64,000 nt of DNA from Rotaria sp. Silwood1 (lineage: Eukaryota; Rotifera; Eurotatoria; Philodinida; Philodinidae), in NCBI GenBank assembly GCA_905250075.1, contig CAJNOP010000012.1, forward strand, positions 3,670,536 to 3,734,535, written 5' to 3'. The notes under the pieces were generated by a model, which was not told where the DNA came from, did no database searches, and saw nothing but the letters and a program-made list of their open reading frames with translations. Shown piece by piece: positions 12,803 to 25,211 of this stretch (its first letter is position 1; each line of letters begins with the position of its first letter). A program made the translations under genes and the position numbers.

Positions 12803-13979
12803 TTAATAATAAACTCCACGTTCGCGTGTCATTTCTGTATGAATACCACTTTCCATTATATGTCCTCTATCAAGTACACAAATCAAATCACATGAACGAA
12901 TAGTTGAAAGACGATGAGCAATAATGAGTAATGTTCGACTAAAATCTTCTGTTTGAGCTTGTTCAAGAGCTTCTTGTAGAAGCTATAATTGAAAAATAAA
13001 GATGAATCTGCTATTGACAAAAACTTACTTGTTCATTATATGAATCCATGGAACTTGTAGCTTCATTTAGGGGCAATACTTTAGGTCGATGAATACGAGC
13101 TCAAGCAATAGCAATTCGTTGCTTTTCATCGCCTGACAGAAAACTTCCTTTTAACCCTACTTTTGTTTCATAGCCCTAAAAAAATCATACAATAATACTA
13201 AATACATTATATATTTTTGTATTGTTTAACTTGAGGCAATTGGTCGATCAATTGATGAATATTAGCTGTACTTGCTGCATTGATAATATCTATCATTGAA
13301 GCATTTTCTAAGCCATAGGTTATATTTTTAGCAAGTGTTAAATCGAACAAAACTGGTTCTTGACTAACAAGAACAAATACATTACAGATTTAGCTGACGA
13401 ATAACAATGCCATCAAGAACCTATACTGAGTGGACAAATTTTACATGAATACTTAAATTATACGTTGACGAAATACTAACTAGTTGACCACTTGTAACAC
13501 CATAGAATCTTTCTAACAGTTGAATAATTGTTGATTTTTCACAGCTGGATGTAACTGTACAAATCATATTACATAAGTAATATTTAAAAGAAAGATTTAA
13601 TTCAGACATATTAACAAAAGCCACACGCTGACCTTATCAGTGAATAAAAATTTCTAAAAAAACTATGATTAAATCGAAACTTATGTTATTTACTTGGTTT
13701 GATATTCAATTGAAATTTGTTAAGAATAATAGATGTTGGTCGAGTTGGATAGATAAATTTGACTTGATCAAATTTTTTCTCTCCATGAAAATCAACCTAC
13801 AAGAAACATTATATTGATGGCATGTGGATGATTGAAAGAAAATAGCTATTTTCTATTTTCTCTTACTAATTATTGTCCTTCAGTTGATGAATTGTCAAAG
13901 GTTGATTTTCGATCAATTAAATCAAACAAATATTTCTGCAGCTGAGATTGATGCTGCAACACGCTTAGATCTAGAATGC
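12803..13979 (-). pseudogene. Decayed ABCB-type (P-glycoprotein/MDR) transporter, 3' end
   Basis: Read on the minus strand, fragments line up in order with the end of TMD2 and the second nucleotide-binding domain of an ABCB full transporter: FIYPTRP, a Walker-A-like remnant ending [24 protein letters not shown], a signature remnant LSGDEKQRIAIA, ATSSMDS, and the switch region LLIIAHRLSTI, ending near YY-stop at 12803. It is broken in several ways. Walker A has lost its glycines, LSGGQ reads LSGDE, and the Walker B LLLDEAT reads LPLNEAT. A TGA stop replaces the arginine after IAIA, another in-frame stop follows RQLNL, and a frameshift lies near 13930. Introns are still in place (for example 12987-13030), so it is a decaying duplicate rather than a retrocopy. 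No upstream transmembrane exons were found. Confidence 0.85.
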
Positions 13980-15854
13980 AAACAGTAGAATTTAATATGT
14001 ACTTATATAATTACATTGCAAATCAAATTACCTTTTCATTTGGATCCAGTATCAATGATCACGTTTTTTAACACATGCAGTATCAATCAAGTCGAGGAAA
14101 ATACAAATTACATTTATGGAATTTTGTTGATAGTATCAATTCATTGATGTTGCTATCGATATTAATGTTGATGGAAATTTATAACTTTTACGATCTACAT
14201 GTATTAAATGATGAGTTGATAAACGATTTCATATTGTAGCTGATGATAGTTTGTTTTTGAATTTATATGTACAACGATATCATGACTCTCGTAGTATTAC
14301 TTGTGCTGGTTTATTGATTGAATCTTCTTGTCAATAGAAGATAGAATGTATATCTCGATACGAGGTTCTTATTTTTTGTTCAACATAAACACTAACTACC
14401 GTTGTGGACTGAATTCTTTTTCCTGTTCGATAACATAAAGCACACGTGATAGTACACTATTACACTTTGCTATTAAAGAGAATTTTGAAACATTTTAAAT
14501 AAGGTAACTAAATCAATGACAAAAAATAGATATTCAAAACAAAACAGAAGAAATTCATATGAGACAAATTGTTGTCAATTTTGATACAAGCTTATCATTT
14601 GCAGAATGAAAAACGATTAGTGTGACAAAAATGAAAGAAGTTTTCAAACAAAGAATTTTTCATTCTATAAAACAAATTTATAGAAAATGACGTGTCATAA
14701 GAATTATTTTGTTCCGTCATAAATTAAATAAAGAATATTTTTATACCTAAACTACAGCATAAAAACCATTAGCTCAACATTAAATCAAGTATATAACTAA
14801 GTTATAATATGATAAAAATAACGTCATTCATCTAGAGTCTAACACATTAACAAAAGTTATAATACTTTATTGTATTTTTGTTTTGTCTAAATTGCCATAT
14901 GATAGATTTGCAAGATGTCAAGGGGGTGATAACGCATGCTTTTTACAACAGACTAAAAAGTGACAAATGTATTTTAAGTTACACATGTCGGTAAATGGAT
15001 TTTTTTGAGTTAATGATCAATCAAACGATTTTCAATTTTCTTTTAATTCGAACATACTATCTCTAATTTGAGGCAAGCTTTCCAGAGGTTCGTTCAAAAT
15101 GATCCACTGTTTGACAGTGTAACTCTATATTTTTTCTGTGCCATTGATTTAACAGACAAACCACCCAATGCTATTTTATGTGTCATCAACCATTATTCGA
15201 TTCTATTCTCCTTCGTTGCTAGGTAAAAAATCCTTCTTAATAATACGTTTCGGAAAAAATTTTCTTCCAAAACAAAAATCGTGAAGTTCTTCATTTTCTT
15301 GTTTTATTAAAGAATGAAATAGAATTTTTCCTTCCTTTTTTTTATCGAATGATTTCGTATATAGATGTAGATATTGAAAAATGCATTTGTTATTAATAGA
15401 CCAAACAAAAGTACTTTTTTTCTGGGAAAGAGTATATTAGACCAAATTTAGGCTCGAAACGGACTCAATGAATTAAACATTAAATTTAGAAATGTGATTT
15501 CCGTTTGTATATGGAAACACCAATCACATTCTTTTTTTTTATTTGACAACTGGGTTAAAACCTTAAAAAAAGCCTTCAGTTATCATATTAATGTGAGAAA
15601 GAGAGACATATAGAAAAGAAAAATGCAAAGTAAATGTCGTCTGTTCTTTCACTAAGCCGTCTACTTTGTTTCTGTCTGCTCGATTTTTTTTTTGTAAATA
15701 AAAACTTCCAATGAAAAAGAGTAGCTTGTGTCATTTTTTTACAGCCCTTCTCCATTTTAGCGCCCCAATGCATCTGATAGGTCACAGAACGAGCAAGAAA
15801 AAGAGGGTGGCAGCGAGGAAGTGAATTGTAATAAGATGTTTTGGAGGGCTCAAG
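13980..15854. other. Tract with one unidentified short open stretch
   Basis: No recognised gene. On the plus strand, about 14226-14341 reads as an open stretch of nearly 40 residues (contains HIVADDSLFLNLYVQRYHDS), with in-frame stops just upstream. It could be another decayed gene fragment, but I do not recognise it. The rest is A/T-rich. The right end is the GST promoter region. Confidence 0.35.
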
Positions 15855-15860
15855 TATAAA
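15855..15860 (+). promoter_or_regulatory. TATA box of the mu-class GST gene
   Basis: TATAAA, in the context AAGTATAAAAGAACC, lies about 100 bases before the GST start codon. The intervening sequence has no upstream ATG that would interfere, so transcription would start near 15885-15895 and give a 5' UTR of about 70-80 nt. This is the clearest core promoter element in the window. Confidence 0.6.
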
Positions 15861-15962
15861 AGAACCATGTTTGCTACTAACATCTCATTCTGTTGTCCTG
15901 TTCTTTTAAAGCTAGATTTCATAAATTACTTATTTTAGATTATTTAAAAAAAAAAAGAAAAA

Positions 15963-16779
15963 ATGGCTCAATCGAGCGGTGATAAAAATCAAATTGTCAT
16001 TGGCTACTGGGCAATTCGTGGCTTTGCGGAACCAATTCGTTTGGCTCTACATTATACCAAAACACCATTTACAGACAAATTATATGAACAAGGTGAAGGT
16101 CCAGAATACAGCCGAGAAGAGTGGCTTCGTGAAAAACCAAATCTTGGCCTTGGTAAATCAATATTTATATGTTTTCTTACATTTTGTTTATTGATCTTCT
16201 AGATTTTCCTAACTTACCATATTTGTTTGATGGTGATTTGAAAATTAGTCAATCAAAAGCTATTTTATATTATCTTGGACGTAAATTAAATCTTTTGGGA
16301 AAGAATCTAAATGAAGAAGCACGAGCGATGATGTTATGTGAAGAAGCTTTTGACTTTCGTATGAAATTAAACGAAGTCTTTTATGGTCCAAAAGGAGAAT
16401 CCAAAGCAGAAAGAAAAAAATTTGCTGAAACAACCATAGCAGAACAATTACAAAAGTTCGATGCTTATTTAGGCAAATATAATACAAAATTTGCTGTTGG
16501 TGATGGACCAACTGTAGCTGATTTTCAATTGTATTCATACATTGATACTGCTTTATCAATGGATGAAGAACATACTTTAATTAATAAATATCCTAATGTT
16601 AAACGATTGTTGAAAACAATAAGTGAATTACCTGAAATAAAAGATTATATTGCTAAATCTCATGCTCAATTGCCTCTCAATAACAAAGGTTAATATCATA
16701 TAATAGTAATAAGAATAATAATTTGTTTTCTTTTTAATTTTTAGTGGCTGCATTTGGTGGCAAAGTCATTCAACATTAA
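15963..16779 (+). CDS. Glutathione S-transferase, mu class
   Basis: Three exons (15963-16152, 16203-16688, 16745-16779) encode 236 residues, a little longer than the usual 217-220. The enzyme conjugates glutathione to electrophiles in the cytosol, a detoxification step. The N-terminal thioredoxin-like domain has GYWAIRG with the catalytic tyrosine at residue 15. It also has the extended loop EGPEYSREEWL characteristic of the mu class, DFPNLPYL with the cis-proline, and QSKAI in the position of the glutathione-binding Gln-Ser pair. The helical C-terminal domain contains FAVGDGPTVADFQLYSYID, the GST N-capping/hydrophobic-staple region. Additions relative to typical mu enzymes are about 8 residues before IVIGYW and a short C-terminal tail (VAAFGGKVIQH) from its own 35-bp exon. 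The start is the first ATG after the TATA-directed leader, in AAAATGG context. Confidence 0.95.
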
Positions 16780-16859
16780 ATAAACCAATAACAAATAGTT
16801 CCAAACTTTGACATTTATTTTAGTCCATTTTACCTTATTTGACATGAAAAGATATTCAA

Positions 16860-16869
16860 AATAAATAAA
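16860..16869 (+). terminator. Poly(A) signals of the GST gene
   Basis: Two overlapping AATAAA hexamers lie about 80-90 bases after the GST stop codon. Confidence 0.5.
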
Positions 16870-19800
16870 GATTACACGTAGTAATTCCCTGATTGTATCA
16901 TTAACTATTGGTATTTTTTTTTGTGAGAAGAATAATGAAGATTAATTCCAATTTTGAAATGAGTTATTGTTGGTCTTTTTTATGAGGTTTTAAAAATTCC
17001 ATCAAAGATTGATTTAAACTTTCGATGTGTTGAACGATAGCTATTGTCAATTAAATATTCAACATAATATAATTGCACATTATCTGCTCAAGAGAAACAA
17101 AGTGTTTGCTAGTTTCTTTGTCTTGATAATGAAAGGTATTGTGTAGAATGAAAAGAGCAATCAAATCAAATAAGTCTTTTTGCTTTTTTTTTCACATTCA
17201 AAGCAAAAAGTAAGATTTCGATTATGAAGGATACAGTTAAGATTATGTAAATAGGTTGGAAACAACAATAGTTAATTTGTTGACATAGTTATTAAAGACC
17301 AAAACCTTAAAATATACGACCAAAGACGTTTCTCACGATCGAGAAATTACTATAATTCTAGACACTTTATGCTACGAAAAGATTCAGTTTCATACTTTTC
17401 TTGTTCAACGATAGTTTACGTTGTATGAACAGTATTGATGCTCAAGTTGTATAAAAATACAAAAAATAAAATACATAGAAAACATTATTTTTCTAAATTA
17501 ATAGATAGTTTTTCTCTGTTGTATCCTATTTGGTATTGGTCGGTACTAGAAAATTTGTAAAATAATATGAAGCTGTTCTTTAAAGATTCAGCGATTTTCC
17601 ATATTAGCCATATTTCAAATAGATGAAAATATTATTCATTGAACTTTTATGAAGTAGGAAGAATACCTCTTGTCTTTGACCTACCTTGCAATATAAGGCA
17701 CTGTCTAATGATAGATTCAATAGTCCGATATCTTCTCTACAACAATGACTAGCTGTATCTCTGAACAGAAAGTCGGATTAATGTAAAGTTCTTGCGCTCG
17801 ATTGCTTGAGATCGTCAAACACAGTAACTTACTATAAGAACAAGTGTATATCACAACGTAGTCAGCATGCTAGAGTGGACAGACAATCCGAAATAACTAG
17901 TCGTTAAACATTTGTTCGGGATCATTCCATGCCTAGGGGTACTGAAGTTTACACACAGCACCTTGTGGATACATATCAATTGAACAACGCAGCCATTCAG
18001 TTACGGTGGTCCAGCTTTTATGAGATCATTATTTCATGGAATGATCAATCAAATAAATGAACATTATATTGTACTGCTTGATACAACCTCTCTTTCTAGA
18101 GTATTACCTACTACAATCAATTCAGTAGTGATTGACATTGCAGAAAATATTAAATTGAATAAATTATATGTCATACTTTACAACGAGTATTTTTCTAAAG
18201 TCTCTATGAATGAAGTTGACAATGCAAAGTAAAAGAAGATGAAGAATGAATGAATAGAACAATACGAATAAGATAATGCGAAGAAGAAGAAAGAGATCGA
18301 TAGTAAAGGTCCCAAAATCAAAAAGAAAAAAATGCAGACAAGGAAATCTTACGATAGAGAAGAATCAAAACACAGCGACCGAGAGAAAGAAAGAGCATAG
18401 AAAGCTAAAGATAAAAATCAATTGATAACGGTATCATATATCATCAAAGGTAGATTAACAACTAAAAACATAAGAACAACATGTTTTACATGTGACGTAA
18501 CATTATATTAATTGTTTGGTTTAATTCTTTGTGAATTGTTAACTTGTCTCTAACAGGTATTTATATATAAAAAAGTATGTTGAAAATGATGCATGTTTAA
18601 AGTATCCGTATTGCTTTGAATGATAGTTCAAAAACTCTAATAAATCAATTTTTCAATGATGTGATTTCACAAATAAGCAGTTTTAAATTTGTCTATTTTT
18701 GGGCATATCAATACTAAAGTATGAAGTCCTTTGCGGAATTTTTGCAGCAAGACCTGAGTTAAAGATCAACTGATATTGGTGTTCTTCTGTAGAGATCTTC
18801 AAATGTATGATGAATTTTGTCCAATAAGTATACTGAATTTTCTAAAGAGATTATCGGTCAATGGATACATTTCATTTTTTTTTGCAAATACATTAAAAAC
18901 GATAAAATCTGCAACTAAATTCATAACTTTTAATGTTAATTATTACCTTTTCTGTTCATAATTAATCCCTATTGATCAAATACAGATGATCATATTATAT
19001 AGTTATTCAAGCAAAGAGTTCATTCGTATGTTGAATATTCTTATCATTATTGACCTTAAAAAATACGATTCTACCATAAATTTATTCCAAATATCTCTAT
19101 GATAGTAAAAAAAAACATATTGATCTGAAAGAGTGTCACGTGATAAAGAATAATATTAATTGAATCCAAATATTTAAGAAAGAAAGACTTCAAAAGTTTG
19201 TGACTTTCTATTAAATTTTCATACAACAACAAACAAACGATCACACTTAATCATTTCATATCGAATAACAAGATATGGAACTATTTCTTCTATTCAATCT
19301 CAAATTCATTTATATCGGATACTTTCTCCAGAAAACAACGTCTGCTTATTATATCAATTAAAAATGCAAGGATCAATGTAAAAATAGATATCAGAATATA
19401 GAAAATGAACATGAAAGTTTTGTACAAAAAATAATTCAATTAAATTTAGATACTCAAGTTAATATTCTTTGAAAAAAATATTGGTAATTGAAAAAGAAAT
19501 AAACTGTGATGTAAAAAAATTTACTTATAACTATCGATACATCTTCAATAAAATTTTTTTATCGTAAATTATAAGCTTTAAAACACGAAACTGAAGATGT
19601 CTTTTTTTTTAATAAAAGAAAGTAACCTGTTCCTTCTGTCTATGAATGATTATAAAGAAGCATCATCATTATTAAGTTTAATAGTGATTGATAATGATAA
19701 ATCACTGGTAAATCAATTTACGATTGACTATTCTTTCCATTCATTTAGTAGGTACATGAATAGAATAATGCACTCTATCTCAATATGAGTCACTATTGAT

Positions 19801-21834
19801 TAGTCAGATGAAAGATAGTCATTTAAATACTGACTCATGATTTAGTCTTTGAAGAAAATGAGTTGAAATAATGAAACTCTCTCTCCTATGAATGCAAAGT
19901 TGTCTAATATTTTCGTTAGGGGCGAACTCTATTTGACATAAAAAAGGTAATGAATAAAGTGTAACTAAGATTAGTTGCATATCTTGGCCTTTTTTTGTTA
20001 AATATTGATCGTAACCACTATGACTCAAAATGGTATCGAATATACAATTGAAATAAATTGTCGAATTAAAATCAAATTAACTCATATAGAATTGTTGAAG
20101 GTTAATTTTACACAGAAAGTTTAAAATTTTACCATTATGCTGCGATTCATATGTTTATGATGTGGGTTTTTTTATGACATTTTGTTTTTTGATGTGTGCT
20201 TTTGAAAATATAAAATGATTTATATAAAACATTCTGTAAACTATAGTTATTAACAGAGTATAGCCAAATATCAGTTAGAACGAGTGAAAAGATATTAAAA
20301 GACTAAAACTATTTATGAATGAATTTGTTGAGTTTAGTGATGAATGAAGTCAGCAAGAATTCAGCCAATGAGCATCAGATTTAAATGAGAATGGATTTAA
20401 TGATACAATCATACATATTTGCAGTATATCTTTTTTTTTTCTTCTTTCTCTTTCACTTAACAAACGTCAAAGATTTTTATTCAAAAATTTTGAAATGGAT
20501 AGGCATTTTAAAAACTTTTATTAGACTCTGAATATAGTTTATAAAACTTTCCAACTTCGAAGTTATTATGGACAAATGTAAATAGTTTGCAAGAGAGCTA
20601 TCTTATGTGCTAAATTATTTTTGGGCGAAGACTATGCTGATTCGATGAGTACTAGTTGGCAATGAAAGCGTCTAGAATGAATTAGTTTTCAAAGCTTTCC
20701 TTCGTACAAAACAAGATTTTTTTCTCCTGATATTGTTACTAAATTTTTCAACAAAACTTTGTAGTTTCGTTTGGAATTTGACTATCCGGCTGTCACTTGA
20801 ACCTTTGAATAAATATTCTTTGCAATAAGACTGGTTCATAATGAGATTTTTAGCCTTTTTTGCTGTCTCTGTTATGAACCTCTATAACAGAGAAAATAAT
20901 AAGAGAATGTAGGGTAATAAGAATAGCATAAACAATTCCGTAAAAAAAAGAAACTCTCTTTCGGTAAAAGTATGGATTTAAATGTCAATGAGTATTATAG
21001 TGTTCACGATACAGACCAATATCGAATGAAAGAAGTCATTGCTAACGAAGTAAAAAGAGGGCGTTCCCCACTTAGATTCGATATAAACTCTAACAATAAC
21101 CATTTCAATAAGTCAACCATGAGATATTATTACGAATCAGCATGATCTTTATTTATATTTAAACATAAACGATAGTTCATCGACTACATTATCATGAGTA
21201 CGTACATTAAATTATTTGAAAACAATATCTTTAAAACTCTTAATCAATTTCTTTTGCTAAAGGCATCTTTTAGACTATTTCAGAAGAGAAGAAACATTTT
21301 TTCATCATAATTAACATAGATTTTTTTATTTCGTCGTACTTTTGATTGAATTTATCGAGTACTTCGAATATTTCTATATATACAAGTAAATATTTGATGC
21401 AGCTCGAAGTATGGCATTTATGTGTTTCTTCGCAAATTGTTTTTTTTTTCATTTCTTGACATATACTTCGAAAATTACTGTTTTTCATCAAGACGATCTC
21501 AAAGAGAAGAATTCAGAAAATACTCGTAAGAATGCAAAGAAAAAAATTCACAAACGAATTAGTATCATCCATTTTCTACTGTTCAATGAAAAATTCTATG
21601 TAGTATAATTTTTTTATAATGATTTATTTTTTGTTTTAATATATGTGCGGAAATTTTCAATCGTAAACAATCATTTTCAACTTATACCAAGACAAATAAT
21701 AGATGTTAAAAACAAAAAGACACGCAAAGAAAAATAGAGAATAGTAGTGAAATATTAATATATATGTGTGCATCATAATCTTAGACATCACTACCTATAG
21801 AATCCCGTGTAAATTTCGTAGCTATCATAGATAT
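16870..21834. other. Gene-poor tract with unidentified decayed ORFs
   Basis: No gene recognised. The stretch 17926-18240 is less A/T-rich than its surroundings and has two overlapping open frames. One begins MPRGTEVYTQHLVDTYQ at about 17930; the other runs through YGGPAFMRSLFHGM to a stop at about 18232. They look like one coding sequence split by a frameshift. They are followed by a purine-rich, Lys/Glu/Arg-codon-rich stretch (18230-18420) broken by stops. This could be a dead gene copy; I cannot name it. The remaining sequence to 21.8 kb is A/T-rich with no domain-bearing exon. Confidence 0.4.
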
Positions 21835-22005
21835 TGTATAATATAATACACCATATATAATACAGCATACCAAATATAATAATACTATACATTATGTATA
21901 ACACAGTACACCATGTATAATATAATACACCTTATATAATACAACTAATCATATATGATAGAATATACCATGTATAATACAGTATATTATGGGTAATATA
22001 ATTTT
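21835..22005. repeat. Degenerate A/T minisatellite (TATAATACA-CACCATG units)
   Basis: About 170 bp consists of imperfect head-to-tail copies of a unit close to TATAATACACCATG, about 14-19 bp long. Examples are at 21848-21862, 21905-21919 and 21963-21977. Copies differ by substitutions and small length changes. No coding capacity. Confidence 0.65.
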
Positions 22006-25000
22006 AATCTAAAAAAGTAAGACTCAAGCAAAAAATAAATCATTATAAAAGATTATACTACATACAACTTTTCGTTAACTAATATTGACCCAAATCTCAA
22101 GATTACATACATTTCTTGATACATTATCCATTTTCTAGTTTATCAAGAGCACATTTCATTCTCTCATAAGAAGCTATGAAAAGAACAATTCTTTGTGAAG
22201 TTACTTTCTTTCGATATTCGATGTAATTAACATAATGATTGAATTACAACTCTCTTTTATATATATATATAACACCGTAGTTGATGATAGAGAATTAATT
22301 AGAGAGACTATCTGCCGATAGTATTCATCAGAAGCATGTTGCTACCTATTAATAATACTCTCTGAGTAATGCATTTCGCAATGACCACTTTGTATTTTCA
22401 TTTTAATCTTAATCACTATATGGATCGTGATGTATTTTTTCGAGAAGAACGTTCCGCAGTCAGTCGACAAGTCTATTACTTATGCGGCATTGTAGCATCA
22501 CATTTAAGTGAACTGTTGCCGAAATCATTTCTTTTTAAAGTGGTTTAAAGCGCCGAATTTTTGTGTAGTCCATCATGAATTTCTTTTCTTTCTTTTTTGA
22601 TGTAGTGCGAAATGCAACATTTATGCAATTTGTCGTGAGTTTTGTTTTTACTTTCTAGACCGACTGCATGGATACTTCATATTTTCTGTTGCAGTGATCT
22701 CCATAGTGAAAAGTCAGCAAATACTCGTTTATAAATGAGAATAAAATTTCATAATTGCATCTTTAGTATCAGTTTTCTGATTCTTCAAAAGCATGTTCTT
22801 TTTTCTCACCGGAAGCCATCAAGAAAAGTAACTTCTTGTGTATGTGAGATAATTAACATCGATACAGATATAAAAGTTAGTGACAGTTCTTTTTGTATAT
22901 GTCTAAATAGTTGACGATAGAGAATTATGACCGTCCCCGTCAAAAATCGCGTAGTTCCTCAAAAAAATCAAATTTGAGGTTTTTATATGATTGACTAGCC
23001 CTTGTTGTCTACTGTTAAAAGAAGCATTTTTTTATTGAAATTCTAGTACTTTTCTACTGCTTTACACAGGATTTACTGATGATATTGGAATCTGAAAAAA
23101 TGAGTTTTTTTTTGAATATAGCAGTTATTGTTGTCTTTCGAACTTTTTCTAAGACTTCCTATAGTGAAGAATCGATCAAAAGTAGGAAATAATAAGCGCT
23201 ACAAGCCATTGAACGAATTGGACCCATGCTTAGTATTTATTTTCCTAACAGTATTCATTTAATTATATAATTATTTTGACAGTGTCACAACAGAAGAGAC
23301 GCCTTTTGGCATAAATATGAGTTGTTTGATCTTTCTTCGACTACATTCTTTCACGTTTATAATTATTCCTTTTTTCCTCTCATCTTTTGTCTATTTAAGC
23401 AATTGGTGGTGAATGGGTAACATGCATACTCATACACATATTCACTTCCATATGTTTTTTTTCTCTTTTAGACTCAGATTTTTAGATGCCGTAGAATTAC
23501 GCACAAGTCGTTGTTTGATTCACTATAGTCGATAACTTATACTCGAATACGATCAGTGCAATTTCTCTATCGTTCTACTAAACAGAAACGTTAATTTTCA
23601 ATTACAAAGTTTATTTGGAATTTTTCCGAAAATGAGCTTTTCATTCTTTTTTCTACTAGTGTGTGACGCATTTCTCAGTCATTTTATATGCTGGAAAAAA
23701 TTTTAAATTGAACAGACAATTCTCTCTCGCAACGTAAAAGAGTTGAATTTTTTTATTTTCGACTTAGTTCTGGGAAAAATGGATCTGTGTCAACAGGAAT
23801 ATCCGTATTTCTTGCTTGTTTTTTCGGAAAGGCTAACATTCAGAAATTCATAAAGAAGAATTTGAAAAATTTGGCTCTGTTAAAATGTAGCGACAAGTAT
23901 TGGCTACATTTCGACGCTATACTCGATGTCTGTACGATTCGATTTGGAGAAGAACTCTGGGCCGCTACAGAGACACATGTTGGGCTTTGACAATAGAAAT
24001 AACTCTTGAGAAACTCAGTATTTTAAACTGAAATTTTCGTTGTAAGTTTTCTATGTCCAGATTCATACTTTCTGGAATTTTCAGGCACATTATTTATTCT
24101 AGGGCAAAAATAGTTTTTTTTGACAAGGTGAAGAGCCGTAATCAGAGAGAGAGACAATTAAATAGTATTCGTAAAAAACTTGTTCATATCTATTTGGTAA
24201 TGAATTTCGCAATAGCTTAATATCATTTTGACATCTATTTTGACATCGATCATATTATTAATGGAAACCGGACTTGTCCAATGTGTACCGATATAGAAAA
24301 ATCCTCATTTCTACCTAAGTATACATATCCTTTCGAGAAAAACGTTTTTTGACCAATCACAGCAACGATTATTCATTTTTTTAGGAAGTATTGATTTTTT
24401 TCGATAATCAACATTTGAACCTAAGGAACACATTTTGCCTTCGAATGAAACTCGAGTGCATCGTATTTTTTTTTCTATATAATGATATTCATGTTGTTTT
24501 AATAAAGAATGTACTAATATTATGAATCACTTATTAAATTATGTGCCGGAACATATTTACAATAGACTCTTTAGTAAATCTGTGTTAATTGATGCGTTGT
24601 TATTTCAGTTACTCTCTGAAATCTTTCGAATGAAATAATTTTGTTTGTGTGTTGAATTACTTGTCTATTTGAATTATTTGTTCCATATCTTGTGGATTGA
24701 ATCATATTTCTTTTTTATTAATTACACAATTGATAGTTATATCAGATATACAAATATCATATTAGTTTGTAAAGCAATGAATTAAAATTGTAGATCACTT
24801 TTACATCAAACAATAGACAACACTGTTCAGCATGGGTCAAACTTTTATTACCTGACCCAAGGTCTGACCCGACTAGAGTTTGACAATAAAATACAAATAG
24901 TAGTATGTAGTGCAGAACATGTGAGAAAACAAAAAGAAAAAAAGAAAAGTAAACTAAGTGCGTGACGACATTCTGAACTATACATAACTACGTAGTTATG

Positions 25001-25211
25001 ATTGGTCTACTCCTATGAATTTAGTCATAACTTCATTTTTCGTACCATTCTTCTCGTATGAATACTGTTTACGTAACCTCAACATTAAACAATCAATATA
25101 TAATATTTTACAGAAGAAAACATAATTTTCTCAATAAAATATATATTTATTTGTTTTTGTTTAGATAATTTATTCATCGTTCATACGGTTAAGAAACGTA
25201 TAATTTATCCA
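22006..25211. other. Intergenic tract, no recognised gene
   Basis: A/T-rich sequence upstream of the GT31 gene. One open frame of 67 codons at 23787-23990 has no family resemblance and no neighbouring exons I could join to it. Any 5' UTR or promoter of the GT31 gene should lie near the right end, but no TATA motif in a convincing position was seen. Confidence 0.45.

Noticed and set aside
14226-14341. Short open stretch containing HIVADDSLFLNLYVQRYHDS
   Set aside because: In-frame stops lie directly upstream and I recognise no family. Not called as a gene.
23787-23990. 67-codon plus-strand ORF
   Set aside because: No recognisable motif, no joinable exons, and a length expected by chance.
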